From positions 1 to 40,083 of the forward strand of contig JALCCK010000023.1 of the NCBI GenBank assembly GCA_022640795.1: 40,083 nucleotides of DNA. The letters are read 5' to 3'. Under the pieces are notes generated by a model. It saw only the letters and a list, made by a program, of their open reading frames with translations, had not been told where the DNA came from and searched no databases. Both the position numbers and the translations under genes were made by a program. Origin of the DNA: Treponema sp. GTDB taxonomy: Bacteria; Spirochaetota; Spirochaetia; Treponematales; Treponemataceae. Shown piece by piece: positions 17,416-25,538 of this stretch. How positions within the stretch are numbered: position 1 is the stretch's first letter; each line of letters opens with the position of its first letter.

Positions 17416-18387
17416 TCAATCCTCCTTTTTCCCGCAGCAGTGGATGGGTTTGCTTCCCGTATAATTTTCAGAAGGCGCTGTACGTGCAGCATGTTCTTTT
17501 ATAAAAGAAAGGAAACTTGTATTAGTGACGGCAAGACAAAGAATGATCAATAAACCTGTGATAAGTTTCAAATCGTTGCTTGTCAGTCCTATTTTATACC
17601 CGTAGCTGCGTCCTAAGAACATGAGCGCCCGGTATAGTATGGAGCCGAGCAGGACCCGCAGCGTCTGTATACTTATTTTGTTTGATCTGAGCAGGAATTC
17701 GCCGAGCATAAGCGAGGCAAGACCTGAAACAACAACCCCGGTTCCGCTGCCTACATCAGCAAAACCGTTATACATGGAAGCGAAAGCTCCCGCAAGTGCT
17801 GCCATTCCGTTGCCGAGGCATATTCCAATTCCTCTGACCAGCTGCGGATTAACCCCCTGTGAAACAACCATCTGTTCATTAGCACCGAGTGCTCCCATCG
17901 TTATGCCAAAATCCGTATGGAAAAACAGATCCATGAGTCCTTTTATGATGAAAACCGTAATTAACAGGAACAGGACTATCCCCCAGTCCGAAGAAACTGC
18001 CGGAAATTTGGCTTCCATAAATTCCGTAATTCCGGAAAACGTCGTATGCAGCTTCAGATAGGAAACATTCGCTCTGTTTGAAAGGATCCGGAGATTTATC
18101 GAGTACAGCATCGTCATATTAAGTATACCGGCGAGCAAATCCGGAATGTGCAGATAGGTATAAATAAGGCTGGTTACGGAACCTGCCAGAAGTCCGAGCG
18201 CGAAAGCGATAAGCAGCGCCGGAAGCGGAGCTATACCGTGGATAAGACATGCTGCAAAAACACAGGCACCGAGCGGAAAAGATCCGTCGACTGTCATATC
18301 ACAGAAATTCAATACCCTGAACGTCATAAAGACGCCCAGTACCATAATTCCGTATATAAGACCTTCTATTAAAATACTCTGTATCAT
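17416..18387 (-). CDS. ABC transporter permease (branched-chain/TrpY-like type)
   Basis: The protein is 323 aa from ATG 18387 (MIQSILIEGLIYGIMVLGVF). A longer reading exists but runs into the radical SAM gene and adds no family sequence. Eight to nine hydrophobic segments are visible. VLNFCDMTVDGSFPLGAC and GANEQMVVSQGVNPQLVRGIGICLGNGMAALAGAF match the BPD_transp_2 permeases found with PF04392-type binding proteins, which take up amino-acid-like solutes. The stop is one base from the ATPase start. No substrate-binding lipoprotein gene is next to the pair, which is unusual. Confidence 0.88.
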   Translation of the reverse strand: MIQSILIEGLIYGIMVLGVFMTFRVLNFCDMTVDGSFPLGACVFAACLIHGIAPLPALLIAFALGLLAGSVTSLIYTYLHIPDLLAGILNMTMLYSINLRILSNRANVSYLKLHTTFSGITEFMEAKFPAVSSDWGIVLFLLITVFIIKGLMDLFFHTDFGITMGALGANEQMVVSQGVNPQLVRGIGICLGNGMAALAGAFASMYNGFADVGSGTGVVVSGLASLMLGEFLLRSNKISIQTLRVLLGSILYRALMFLGRSYGYKIGLTSNDLKLITGLLIILCLAVTNTSFLSFIKEHAARTAPSENYTGSKPIHCCGKKED

Positions 18388-18418
18388 GTGAAAATCTGCC
18401 TTGAACTGAAAAATATAT

Positions 18419-18446
18419 AATCTGTTATCACATATAGTAACAGATT
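18419..18446 (-). terminator. 9-bp inverted repeat between the radical SAM and ABC genes
   Basis: AATCTGTTA (18419-18427) and TAACAGATT (18438-18446) are perfect arms around 10 bases. The outer arm reaches the radical SAM stop codon. On the minus strand the hairpin is followed by ATATATTTTTC, so it can act as an AT-rich terminator or attenuator before the permease gene. Its position 32 bp upstream of the permease start also fits an operator. Confidence 0.5.
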
Positions 18447-19834
18447 TACTTATTTGTGCATAGTTGCTTGTGCCAGTCGGCAGCCTGCATATGGCTGAGC
18501 CGGTAAAGGGGATTTCCGAGATTGATTTTTGTAAGCAAAAAAACACCGGCGAGGGCAAATTTTATCAGCAGACCGAACAGAAATCGTCGTACTCCGTATT
18601 CAAATCCGAATATTTTTGTAATTTTAAAAGAAGAAACAAGTGTATAAAACTTCCGCAGCTCTCTGAAAAAACATTTCTGAAGCATCCACGGATTCATCCG
18701 TTTCGGTTTGAAGTTCACGACAATCATATTGTAAAACTGCCAGTCTGCATTTATGATTCTGCCTTCTTTTGCATACTGTTCGTATACCGGTGTTCCGGGA
18801 TACGGAGTCAGAATTGCCGGCTGCAGCTGGTACGCATTGATTTTTTTGCAGAAGTCGACACTTCTCTGTATGTCTGCGGGACCGTCTGTATCAATACCGA
18901 GCACGAGGCTCGCTATCAGCCTGATGTGATGTCGCTGCAGGGCCTCGGAGCATTTTTCTATGTCGGAAATCTTCTGATGTTTATTGATCGTATCAAGTGC
19001 TTTTTGGTTCAGTGATTCTATGCCGACCAGTACACGGGTCAAATGTGCTTTTTCGAGCAGGGTAAGCAGTTCTTCATCGTCTGCCATATCTGTTCTGCCG
19101 AAAAAGAAGGTTTCTTTGAAGGTCAGATTTTCCCGTATCATGATTCGAAGAATTTTTTTTGTCCGTTCTTTATCCGCCGTAAAATTATCGTCTTCAAAAT
19201 TCATATAGCGGAACCCGAGTTTTTTATAATATCTGAGTTCTGCAATGACATTATCGACACTTCGTTCCCGATACGGATTGAACATACGGGACGTCGTACA
19301 GAAACTGCAGTGGAACGGACATCCGCGCGTTGTGAGTACATTGGCGACCTCGCACGGAGTTTTCAGAATCGAATAGTCGGGAAACGGAATATCGTCAAGG
19401 TTCCGGAGTGGCGGAGCTTTTATAATCTGTCCGGATTTATTTCCTTCTACGGCATCTCTGATAACGGATTCTCCTTCGCCTGTTATGACGATATCGGCGT
19501 GTAAAAGCGCTTCCTCCGGAAGTGCAGAAGCATGTATCCCGCCGATAATAATGCGCTTTCCCCGTTTACGCAGTGTGTCTGCCAGCTGATATGCCCGCGG
19601 TGCGGTGGATGTCATCGTGTAGAGACAGACGACATCTGCCGAATCACAGACTTTCAGATCAACATCCCGGAACAGTTCTTCATAAACTTCAACGGTATGT
19701 CCCGCATTTTTCAGAATATGTCCGAGAACTAACGGTCCGGTAATTGAATTTGAGTGCCCGTAGATTTTGTTTCCAAGTCGGTAAAAAAAATTCCGGCAGA
19801 GCGTGGATGCAGGCGTAATAAATACTATTTTCAT
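18446..19834 (-). CDS. B12-binding domain radical SAM protein
   Basis: The protein is 462 aa from ATG 19834, which has AGAAGG about 8 nt upstream. The in-frame extension upstream lacks homology. The N-terminal cobalamin-binding fold (about 1-150) includes SITGPLVLGHILKNAGHTVEVYEE and IIIGGIHASALPEEAL. The radical SAM barrel follows with the Fe-S cysteines in TTRGCPFHCSFC (about Cys171, 175, 178). Members methylate or rearrange unreactive carbons, but the substrate cannot be inferred. A hydrophobic C-terminal stretch (FLFGLLIKFALAGVFLLT) suggests membrane association, as in lipid-modifying members. The nearest neighbours downstream are the ABC permease and ATPase. Confidence 0.88.
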   Translation of the reverse strand: MKIVFITPASTLCRNFFYRLGNKIYGHSNSITGPLVLGHILKNAGHTVEVYEELFRDVDLKVCDSADVVCLYTMTSTAPRAYQLADTLRKRGKRIIIGGIHASALPEEALLHADIVITGEGESVIRDAVEGNKSGQIIKAPPLRNLDDIPFPDYSILKTPCEVANVLTTRGCPFHCSFCTTSRMFNPYRERSVDNVIAELRYYKKLGFRYMNFEDDNFTADKERTKKILRIMIRENLTFKETFFFGRTDMADDEELLTLLEKAHLTRVLVGIESLNQKALDTINKHQKISDIEKCSEALQRHHIRLIASLVLGIDTDGPADIQRSVDFCKKINAYQLQPAILTPYPGTPVYEQYAKEGRIINADWQFYNMIVVNFKPKRMNPWMLQKCFFRELRKFYTLVSSFKITKIFGFEYGVRRFLFGLLIKFALAGVFLLTKINLGNPLYRLSHMQAADWHKQLCTNK

Positions 19835-20201
19835 CTCAGAGCCTTCTTTTGTATGAATGAGCGGTATCTGTAGATCTGAAATAATAGAAAACGGTGGGTC
19901 TTTTGTTGTGCAAGAGAATAACGACAGGCAGGCTCTACTAGTCCGCACAGCGACGGAACGAAACGCCGAGAGACATAGGTACAGAAGCAGCTTATATATC
20001 TTCTTATTATTAACCTACTGATATTTTTCAAAAATGTCCATCGTTATTTCTCAGGAAGAAATTTATGCATGCGACATATGGACGAAAATTGTCATAAAGT
20101 ATATATTCGTACAAATTTTAGAACAGAATCTGCAACCGGATTCTTTATTTTGTGTCAAATAAGCAACCGGGTGTATCCGGTAATAAAAGTATGAGGAAAT
20201 T
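19835..20201. other. 367-bp intergenic region without a credible gene
   Basis: A divergent region. On the plus side TATATT (20102-20107) with TGGACG (20079-20084) at 17 bp is a possible promoter for the acyl-CoA ligase, and the 6-bp inverted repeat GTCCAT/ATGGAC (20036-20041, 20078-20083) overlaps its -35. A small hairpin ACCGG...CCGGT lies at 20166-20181 before the GAGG ribosome site. On the minus side a candidate TTGAAA...TAATAA promoter around 20005-20032 would give the radical SAM mRNA a leader of about 165 nt. I cannot match it to a known riboswitch. The short open frame on the minus strand shows no protein-like character. Confidence 0.4.
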
Positions 20202-21899
20202 ATGTTATATAAAGAATTTGTTTCTAACTACCGTGAATATGCTTCATATGAAGATCTCAAGGAAAATTTTAAAATTAAAATACCTGAAAATTTTAATTTT
20301 TCATATGATGTCGTAGACCGGTATGCGAAAGATGATCCCGGTAAACGTGCTATGGTCTGGTGTGATGATACCGATGACGAAAAAATTTTTACCTTTAAGG
20401 ACATGTCTGAAATGTCCATGAAGACGGCAAATTTTCTGACAGCCCACGGCATAAGACGCGGAGATGCTGTCATGCTGATACTCAGACGGAGGTATGAGTT
20501 CTGGTGGTTTATTCTTGCCCTGCACCGTATTGGTGCTATTACTGTTCCTGCAACGGATCAGCTGCTCGGACCTGATATTGAATATCGGAATAATGCAGCA
20601 AAGATAAAAATGATTGTCTCGTTCGACGATCCTGAAGTTCAGGAAAAAATAGAAGGATCTCTCGGCGGATCTCCAACCGTGCAAACGCTGGTTACTGTCG
20701 GCCCGGATCGCAAAGGGTGGGTTAATTTTCATGCAGAGTATGAAACCTGCTCCGGTTCCTTTCCCCGGCCGTCCGGTGATAAAGCAACTCACAATGAAGA
20801 CATAATGCTGCTGTATTTTACGAGCGGAACATCAGGCTACCCGAAAATGGTTCAGCATAATTTTGCGTATCCGCTGGGACATATCGTCACTGCCGTTTAC
20901 TGGCAGAATGTTATCGATAACGGGCTTCATCTGACGGTTGCAGAGACTGGCTGGGCAAAGGCTGTCTGGGGAAAACTGTACGGTCAGTGGCTTGCGGGAT
21001 CCGCGGTTTTTACGTACGATATGATAAGTTTTGTTCCCGGTAAATTGCTTGCAAGAATGGCAAAGTATAAAGTGACGACGTTTTGTGCACCGCCGACGGT
21101 GTATCGGTATCTTATCCGGCAGGATCTTTCGAAATACGATTTGTCGTCCCTTAAATATTGCGTGACAGCAGGAGAAGCATTGAATCCCGAAGTCTACAAC
21201 CGGTTTTACGAACAGACGGGGCATAAAATGCACGAAGCGTACGGACAGACAGAAGCAACCGTGATCTGCGGCAATTTTCCCGGTATGGAACCGAAACCAG
21301 GCTCTATGGGAAAACCGGCTCCGGGGTACGATGTGGATATCGTCCGTCCGGACGGTCAGAAGTGTGCGGCTGGCGAAAACGGAGAAATTGTCATACATGT
21401 CGACAAGTCACATCCGTTCGGACTGTTTGCCGGCTATTACCGCGATGTATCGCTTACGGCAGCTGCTTTTGACAGCGGATTGTATCATACCGGTGATGTT
21501 GCGTATTTTGATGAAGATAATTATATATGGTTTGTCGGTCGTAATGACGATATTATAAAAAGTTCCGGTTACCGGATCAGCCCTTTTGAAGTTGAAAGCA
21601 TCCTTCAGCAGCATCCGGCTGTACTCGAGTGTGCCGTTACCGGTGTAGAAGATAAACGCCGCGGACAGGCAATAAAAGCCACTATTGTGCTTTCTCCGGG
21701 ATATAAACCGAGCAGGGAACTGAAAACGGAACTGCAGGAATATGTAAAGAATAAAACTGCTCCGTATAAACGCCCGAGAATTCTGGAATTCGTAAAAGAA
21801 TTACCGAAAACAATCAGCGGCAAAATCAGACGGGTTGAGATCAGGGAAAAAGATAACGGGACCGTTCCCGAAAATTCAAAGGAAACGACAAGAGTATAA
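20202..21899 (+). CDS. acyl-CoA synthetase (AMP-forming, medium-chain/acetyl type)
   Basis: The protein is 565 aa. It activates a carboxylic acid to acyl-AMP and then acyl-CoA. The P-loop is [16 protein letters not shown] (about 205-220), the adenine-binding YGQTEATV lies near 347, the hinge region is [20 protein letters not shown] (about 446-465), and the catalytic lysine is in [12 protein letters not shown] (about Lys541). [20 protein letters not shown] resembles bacterial medium-chain acyl-CoA synthetases. The stop codon overlaps the next ATG (TAATG), so the hydrolase-like gene is coupled to it. Use of fatty or branched acids as substrate is plausible given fabF/fabV downstream. Confidence 0.92.
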   Translation: MLYKEFVSNYREYASYEDLKENFKIKIPENFNFSYDVVDRYAKDDPGKRAMVWCDDTDDEKIFTFKDMSEMSMKTANFLTAHGIRRGDAVMLILRRRYEFWWFILALHRIGAITVPATDQLLGPDIEYRNNAAKIKMIVSFDDPEVQEKIEGSLGGSPTVQTLVTVGPDRKGWVNFHAEYETCSGSFPRPSGDKATHNEDIMLLYFTSGTSGYPKMVQHNFAYPLGHIVTAVYWQNVIDNGLHLTVAETGWAKAVWGKLYGQWLAGSAVFTYDMISFVPGKLLARMAKYKVTTFCAPPTVYRYLIRQDLSKYDLSSLKYCVTAGEALNPEVYNRFYEQTGHKMHEAYGQTEATVICGNFPGMEPKPGSMGKPAPGYDVDIVRPDGQKCAAGENGEIVIHVDKSHPFGLFAGYYRDVSLTAAAFDSGLYHTGDVAYFDEDNYIWFVGRNDDIIKSSGYRISPFEVESILQQHPAVLECAVTGVEDKRRGQAIKATIVLSPGYKPSRELKTELQEYVKNKTAPYKRPRILEFVKELPKTISGKIRRVEIREKDNGTVPENSKETTRV

Positions 21900-22744
21900 T
21901 GAAAGCGCTGATGCAGGCAAACGATTTTTTTGAAAAATTGACTGTGCTCGGAACAGGTAATGCACAGGCGCTTGCCTGCTACAATACCTGCTTTACGCTG
22001 TCAGGTACCGATTGCGACGGTGAGCATTTGCTGGTGGATGCCGGCGGCGGGAACGGTATTCTGCTTCAGCTGAAAAAAGCCGGAATACCTTTATCTGCGA
22101 TTCATCATATTTTTGTAACCCATGAACATTGCGATCATGTGCTCGGAGTTATCTGGCTGATACGCGCTATTGCGACTGCCATGCTGAAAAATACCTATAC
22201 CGGAATTCTTCATATTTATTGTCACAAACAGCTTGCCCTCAATCTGGAGCAGATGTGCCGTTTTACACTGCAGAAAAAAATTACCGACCTTTTTACAACG
22301 AAGATTATGTTTCATTTTGTTGATGAAGAACCTGACGCCATACTACTGGGAAAAAGCGTTCATTTTTTTTCCATCCATTCGACAAAGGCTCTCCAGTATG
22401 GATTTTCATTGCAGCTTTCATGCGGTAAAAAATTGACCTGCCTCGGCGACGAACCGCTGAATGATTTGTGCGCACCCTTTGTTGCTAATGCCGGCTGGGT
22501 TCTTTCCGAAGCGTTCTGCCTGTATAGCGAACGTGAAAAATTCAAGCCGTACGAGAAACACCACAGTACGGTTAAGGAAGCCTGCCTCATGGCGTCGTCG
22601 TATCAGGTGAAAAATCTTGTCCTGTGGCATACAGAGGATTCCGATATAGCCCATCGTCGGGAACGATATACAGCGGAAGGACACAAATTTTATTCTGGAA
22701 ATTTATTTGTACCGGACGATCTGGATGTCATAGAGTTGTCATAA
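21899..22744 (+). CDS. metallo-beta-lactamase-fold hydrolase (tRNase Z-like)
   Basis: The protein is 281 aa. The metal motif is THEHCDH (about 74-80), with LLVDAGGG before it and LGDEPL as the bridging Asp region. KPYEKHHSTVKEA and LVLWHTED supply later ligands, as in RNase Z-type enzymes. No other nuclease domain is seen. Start overlaps the ligase stop by one base, so the product is made in step with it. That context suggests a metabolic hydrolase (for example on an acyl or CoA derivative) as readily as an RNase, and sequence alone does not decide. Confidence 0.82.
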   Translation: MKALMQANDFFEKLTVLGTGNAQALACYNTCFTLSGTDCDGEHLLVDAGGGNGILLQLKKAGIPLSAIHHIFVTHEHCDHVLGVIWLIRAIATAMLKNTYTGILHIYCHKQLALNLEQMCRFTLQKKITDLFTTKIMFHFVDEEPDAILLGKSVHFFSIHSTKALQYGFSLQLSCGKKLTCLGDEPLNDLCAPFVANAGWVLSEAFCLYSEREKFKPYEKHHSTVKEACLMASSYQVKNLVLWHTEDSDIAHRRERYTAEGHKFYSGNLFVPDDLDVIELS

Positions 22745-22757
22745 TATACTTTACACA

Positions 22758-22786
22758 TTGACAAAAAATGTCATGATAGATATAGT
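22758..22786 (+). promoter_or_regulatory. consensus promoter of fabF-fabV with embedded inverted and direct repeats
   Basis: TTGACA (22758-22763), 17 bp, TATAGT (22781-22786). The -35 is part of an inverted repeat TGACA-A5-TGTCA (22759-22773), and TGACA recurs at 22786-22790. Downstream in the leader two near-identical CCGGATATTTTC copies lie at 22800-22812 and 22817-22828. These look like regulator sites over a fatty-acid promoter, but the regulator is not identified. Confidence 0.7.
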
Positions 22787-22881
22787 GACAGAGAATATGC
22801 CGGAATATTTTCTCTACCGGATATTTTCGGGCGCTATTCAAAATCTACGTGATGCGCATTTTGCGCGGTAAGGAGTTATGT

Positions 22882-24144
22882 ATGTCGCAAAGACGTGTTG
22901 TTATTACAGGACTTGGCGCAGTTTCACCCCTTGGAAATAATGTTGCAGATACCTGGAACGGTATTCGTGAGGGAAGATCCGGTATCGGCCTGATTTCTCT
23001 TTTTGATGCTTCAGATTATAAAGTAAAAATTGCCGGAGAAGTAAAAAACTTCGATCTAGCTGAATACGGAATTGATTCTAAAGCTGCCAGAAAAATGGCC
23101 AGATTTACCCAGTTTCTTACTGCCGCTAGTGCTCAGGCTATAAAAGATGCGGGTTATACAAAGGAAACGCTTGCCGGAGAAAAAACAGGAATTATGGTCG
23201 GTAACGGCATCGGCGGATTTGATGTTATGGAAAAAGCCTTTGCAAAATACTTTCAGCCGGGAGCCGGCGTTAACCGTCTTCCGCCGTTGACCGCACCTAT
23301 GATGATTCCGAATGAAGCAGCTGCGAATGTCAGTATGCTGTATGGAATAGATGGACCGGCATGGACACTTGCCACCGCCTGTTCATCAGGAACCGATGCT
23401 CTCGGTATTGCGCTTGATCTGGTCCGGAGCGGCCGTTGTGATATCTGCCTCGGCGGTGGAACCGAAGCGACGATTAATGGTTTCGGCGTCGGCTGCTTTA
23501 TGGTTTTGCAGGCGCTTGCATCCCATTTTAATGATGATCCGACGCATGCGAGCCGTCCGTTTGATAAAGACCGCGATGGTTTTGTCATGAGTGAAGGTTC
23601 CGCAGTACTCGTTCTGGAAGAAATGGAACACGCGAAAGCCCGTGGCGCCCATATTTATGCTGAATTTGCCGGATACGGTGCGTCGAGTGATGCATACCAT
23701 GTTACCGCGCCACGTCCTGATGGTTCAGGAGGAGCGCTTGCGATTACCCGGGCACTCAGCGATGCCGGTATGAGACCCCGGGAAATTCAGTATTACAATG
23801 CACACGGAACGTCGACCCGTGCGAACGATGCTTCAGAAACAAAGATGGTTAAAATTGCATTCGGGCAGCATGCTGCTGAAATGAAAATTTCGTCGACAAA
23901 AAGTATGACCGGTCATATGATCGGTGCCGCCGGTGCAATCGAAGCATTGTTCTGCATAAAGGCAATAAACGACGGTTTTTATCCGCCGACAATGAATCTG
24001 GAAAACCCCGATATTGCAGAAGGCTGCGATCTGGATTATGTTCCGAATAAAGGAATTGAAGGAACAATAAACGCTGCTGCCAGTGTTTCTTTGGGATTCG
24101 GTGGCCATAACGGCTGTGTTATAATGAAAAAATATTCTGATTAG
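22882..24144 (+). CDS. fabF: beta-ketoacyl-ACP synthase II
   Basis: Elongating condensing enzyme of type II fatty-acid synthesis, 420 aa. It starts at the ATG at 22882 (MSQRRVVITGLGAVSPLG), which has AAGGAG 6 nt upstream. The in-frame GTG 33 bases earlier would include the ribosome site. The active-site Cys is in TACSSGTDALGIA (about 166). The two histidines are in NAHGTSTRAND (about 307) and STKSMTGHMIGAAGA (about 345). FDKDRDGFVMSEGSAVLVLE is typical. It accepts acyl-ACP plus malonyl-ACP. fabV follows after 9 bp, so condensation and the last reduction step are encoded together. Confidence 0.96.
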   Translation: MSQRRVVITGLGAVSPLGNNVADTWNGIREGRSGIGLISLFDASDYKVKIAGEVKNFDLAEYGIDSKAARKMARFTQFLTAASAQAIKDAGYTKETLAGEKTGIMVGNGIGGFDVMEKAFAKYFQPGAGVNRLPPLTAPMMIPNEAAANVSMLYGIDGPAWTLATACSSGTDALGIALDLVRSGRCDICLGGGTEATINGFGVGCFMVLQALASHFNDDPTHASRPFDKDRDGFVMSEGSAVLVLEEMEHAKARGAHIYAEFAGYGASSDAYHVTAPRPDGSGGALAITRALSDAGMRPREIQYYNAHGTSTRANDASETKMVKIAFGQHAAEMKISSTKSMTGHMIGAAGAIEALFCIKAINDGFYPPTMNLENPDIAEGCDLDYVPNKGIEGTINAAASVSLGFGGHNGCVIMKKYSD

Positions 24145-24153
24145 GAGATTGCT

Positions 24154-25383
24154 ATGATAATAAAACCGATGATCCGCAGTAATATCTGCATAAATGCTCA
24201 TCCGGTAGGATGTGCCAGAGAAACTGAACGGCAGATTGCGTATGTAAAAGCGCAGAAGGTAAAACGCGGGACAAAAAGCGCGAAAGAAGGCGGAAAGGGA
24301 CCGAAAACGGTGGTAGTTCTTGGCTGTTCGACGGGTTACGGGCTTGCAAGCCGTATTTCTGCTGCTTTTGAGTACGGAGCCGACACAATAGGCGTTTCTT
24401 TTGAAAAAGAGCCTACTGAAAAGAAAGGCGGAACTCCGGGGTGGTATAATAATGCTGCCTTTGACCGTGCTGCAAAAGAGGCCGGACTTAAATCAGTTAC
24501 ATTGAATGCTGATGCGTTTTCGGATGAAACCAGGGACCTGGTAATATCGGAACTGAAAAAATTCGATTCAAAAGTAGATCTTATCGTTTACAGTCTGGCA
24601 AGCCCTGTCAGGACAGACCCGAAGACAAAAGTTCTGTACCGGTCGGTAATCAAACCTGAGGGCCAGCCGTACAGCGGTAAGACAATGGATATGATGACCG
24701 GAAAGCTGATGGAATCGACTGCCGAACCGGCTGCTGCTGAAGAAGTCGAGAATACCGTGAAAGTCATGGGTGGCGAAGACTGGGTATTATGGATCGACGC
24801 TCTGCTCAAGGCCGGTATTCTTGCAGAAGGCTGCCGTACGGTCGCTTATTCGTATATAGGCCCGGAATTAAGTCATGCCATTTACCGGAATGGAACTATC
24901 GGAGCGGCAAAAAAAGATCTGGAATCCACAGCACTCAGACTGAATGACAGACTGACTGCTGCAGTCGGCGGAGCTGCCTATATTTCCGAGAACAAAGGAC
25001 TTGTAACGCGTTCCAGTGCCGTCATACCGATTATTTCCCTGTATCTTTCAATTCTGTTTAAGGTTATGAAAGAGAAAGGAACCCATGAGGGCTGTATCGA
25101 GCAGATGGAACGGCTGTTTGCAGAACGACTTTTTACCGGTCCCGAAGGTGCGGCCGGAGAAGTACCGGTAGATATTGAACACAGAATCCGTATAGACGAT
25201 CGTGAGATGGACCCCGCGGTTCAGAGCGAGGTTACAGAGAGAATGGCTTCTGTAACGGACGACAATTTTGCGGAACTGGGAGATCTGGCTGGTTATAAAC
25301 ATGATTTTCTTGCTATCAACGGATTTGATGTTGAAGGCGTCGACTATACTAAAGAACTTGAACGGATGGATAGTATAAACTAG
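24154..25383 (+). CDS. fabV: trans-2-enoyl-ACP/CoA reductase, FabV/Ter type
   Basis: NADH-dependent reduction of trans-2-enoyl thioesters, the final step of each fatty-acid elongation cycle. The T. denticola Ter enzyme of this family is the well-studied relative. The protein is 409 aa, the family length. The nucleotide loop is LGCSTGYGLASRI (about 54-66) and the acidic NADH region GADTIGVSFEKEP. The catalytic Y-x8-K is seen in YRNGTIGAAK (Tyr about 244, Lys about 253), which separates it from FabI. AGGAG lies before the ATG. Unlike FabI, FabV-type enzymes are generally triclosan tolerant. A strong terminator follows at 25407. Confidence 0.96.
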   Translation: MIIKPMIRSNICINAHPVGCARETERQIAYVKAQKVKRGTKSAKEGGKGPKTVVVLGCSTGYGLASRISAAFEYGADTIGVSFEKEPTEKKGGTPGWYNNAAFDRAAKEAGLKSVTLNADAFSDETRDLVISELKKFDSKVDLIVYSLASPVRTDPKTKVLYRSVIKPEGQPYSGKTMDMMTGKLMESTAEPAAAEEVENTVKVMGGEDWVLWIDALLKAGILAEGCRTVAYSYIGPELSHAIYRNGTIGAAKKDLESTALRLNDRLTAAVGGAAYISENKGLVTRSSAVIPIISLYLSILFKVMKEKGTHEGCIEQMERLFAERLFTGPEGAAGEVPVDIEHRIRIDDREMDPAVQSEVTERMASVTDDNFAELGDLAGYKHDFLAINGFDVEGVDYTKELERMDSIN

Positions 25384-25406
25384 CTGTTTCTCGTAAAGAG
25401 ATGACT

Positions 25407-25442
25407 GCCGTATAGCTGCAATGCAGGTATACGGCTTTTTTT
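25407..25442 (+). terminator. intrinsic terminator after fabV
   Basis: The arms GCCGTATA and TATACGGC, extended by CTGC/GCAG around an AAT loop with one G-G mismatch (25407-25435), are followed by seven T. It ends the fabF-fabV transcript. Confidence 0.9.
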
Positions 25443-25480
25443 ATAGATAGGAAGCTGCTCAGTGTAACTTATAAAGGAAT

Positions 25481-25509
25481 TTAAAGTTTTGTAATAAAAG
25501 TGGTATACT
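25481..25509 (+). promoter_or_regulatory. extended -10 promoter of the M16 protease pair
   Basis: TGG-TATACT (-10 at 25504-25509) with TTAAAG at 25481-25486, spacer 17 bp. The start is expected near 25516, followed by a GGAG ribosome site before the ATG at 25539. An ATACT-TC-AGTAT inverted repeat covers the -10. Confidence 0.6.
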
Positions 25510-25538
25510 TCAGTATCATAAATTGTACGGAGTGGTAA

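Noticed and set aside
18388..18558. 57-codon N-terminal extension of the ABC permease
   Set aside because: It runs through the radical SAM stop region and the inverted repeat, and is not membrane-like. The permease pattern starts at 18387.
19831..20031. 66-codon minus-strand frame in the divergent intergenic region
   Set aside because: Arg/Cys/Ser-rich with no ribosome site or homology pattern, and overlaps the radical SAM leader.
22849..22881. GTG start giving fabF 11 extra residues
   Set aside because: The extra stretch contains the AAGGAG ribosome site of the ATG at 22882, and FabF homology starts at that ATG.
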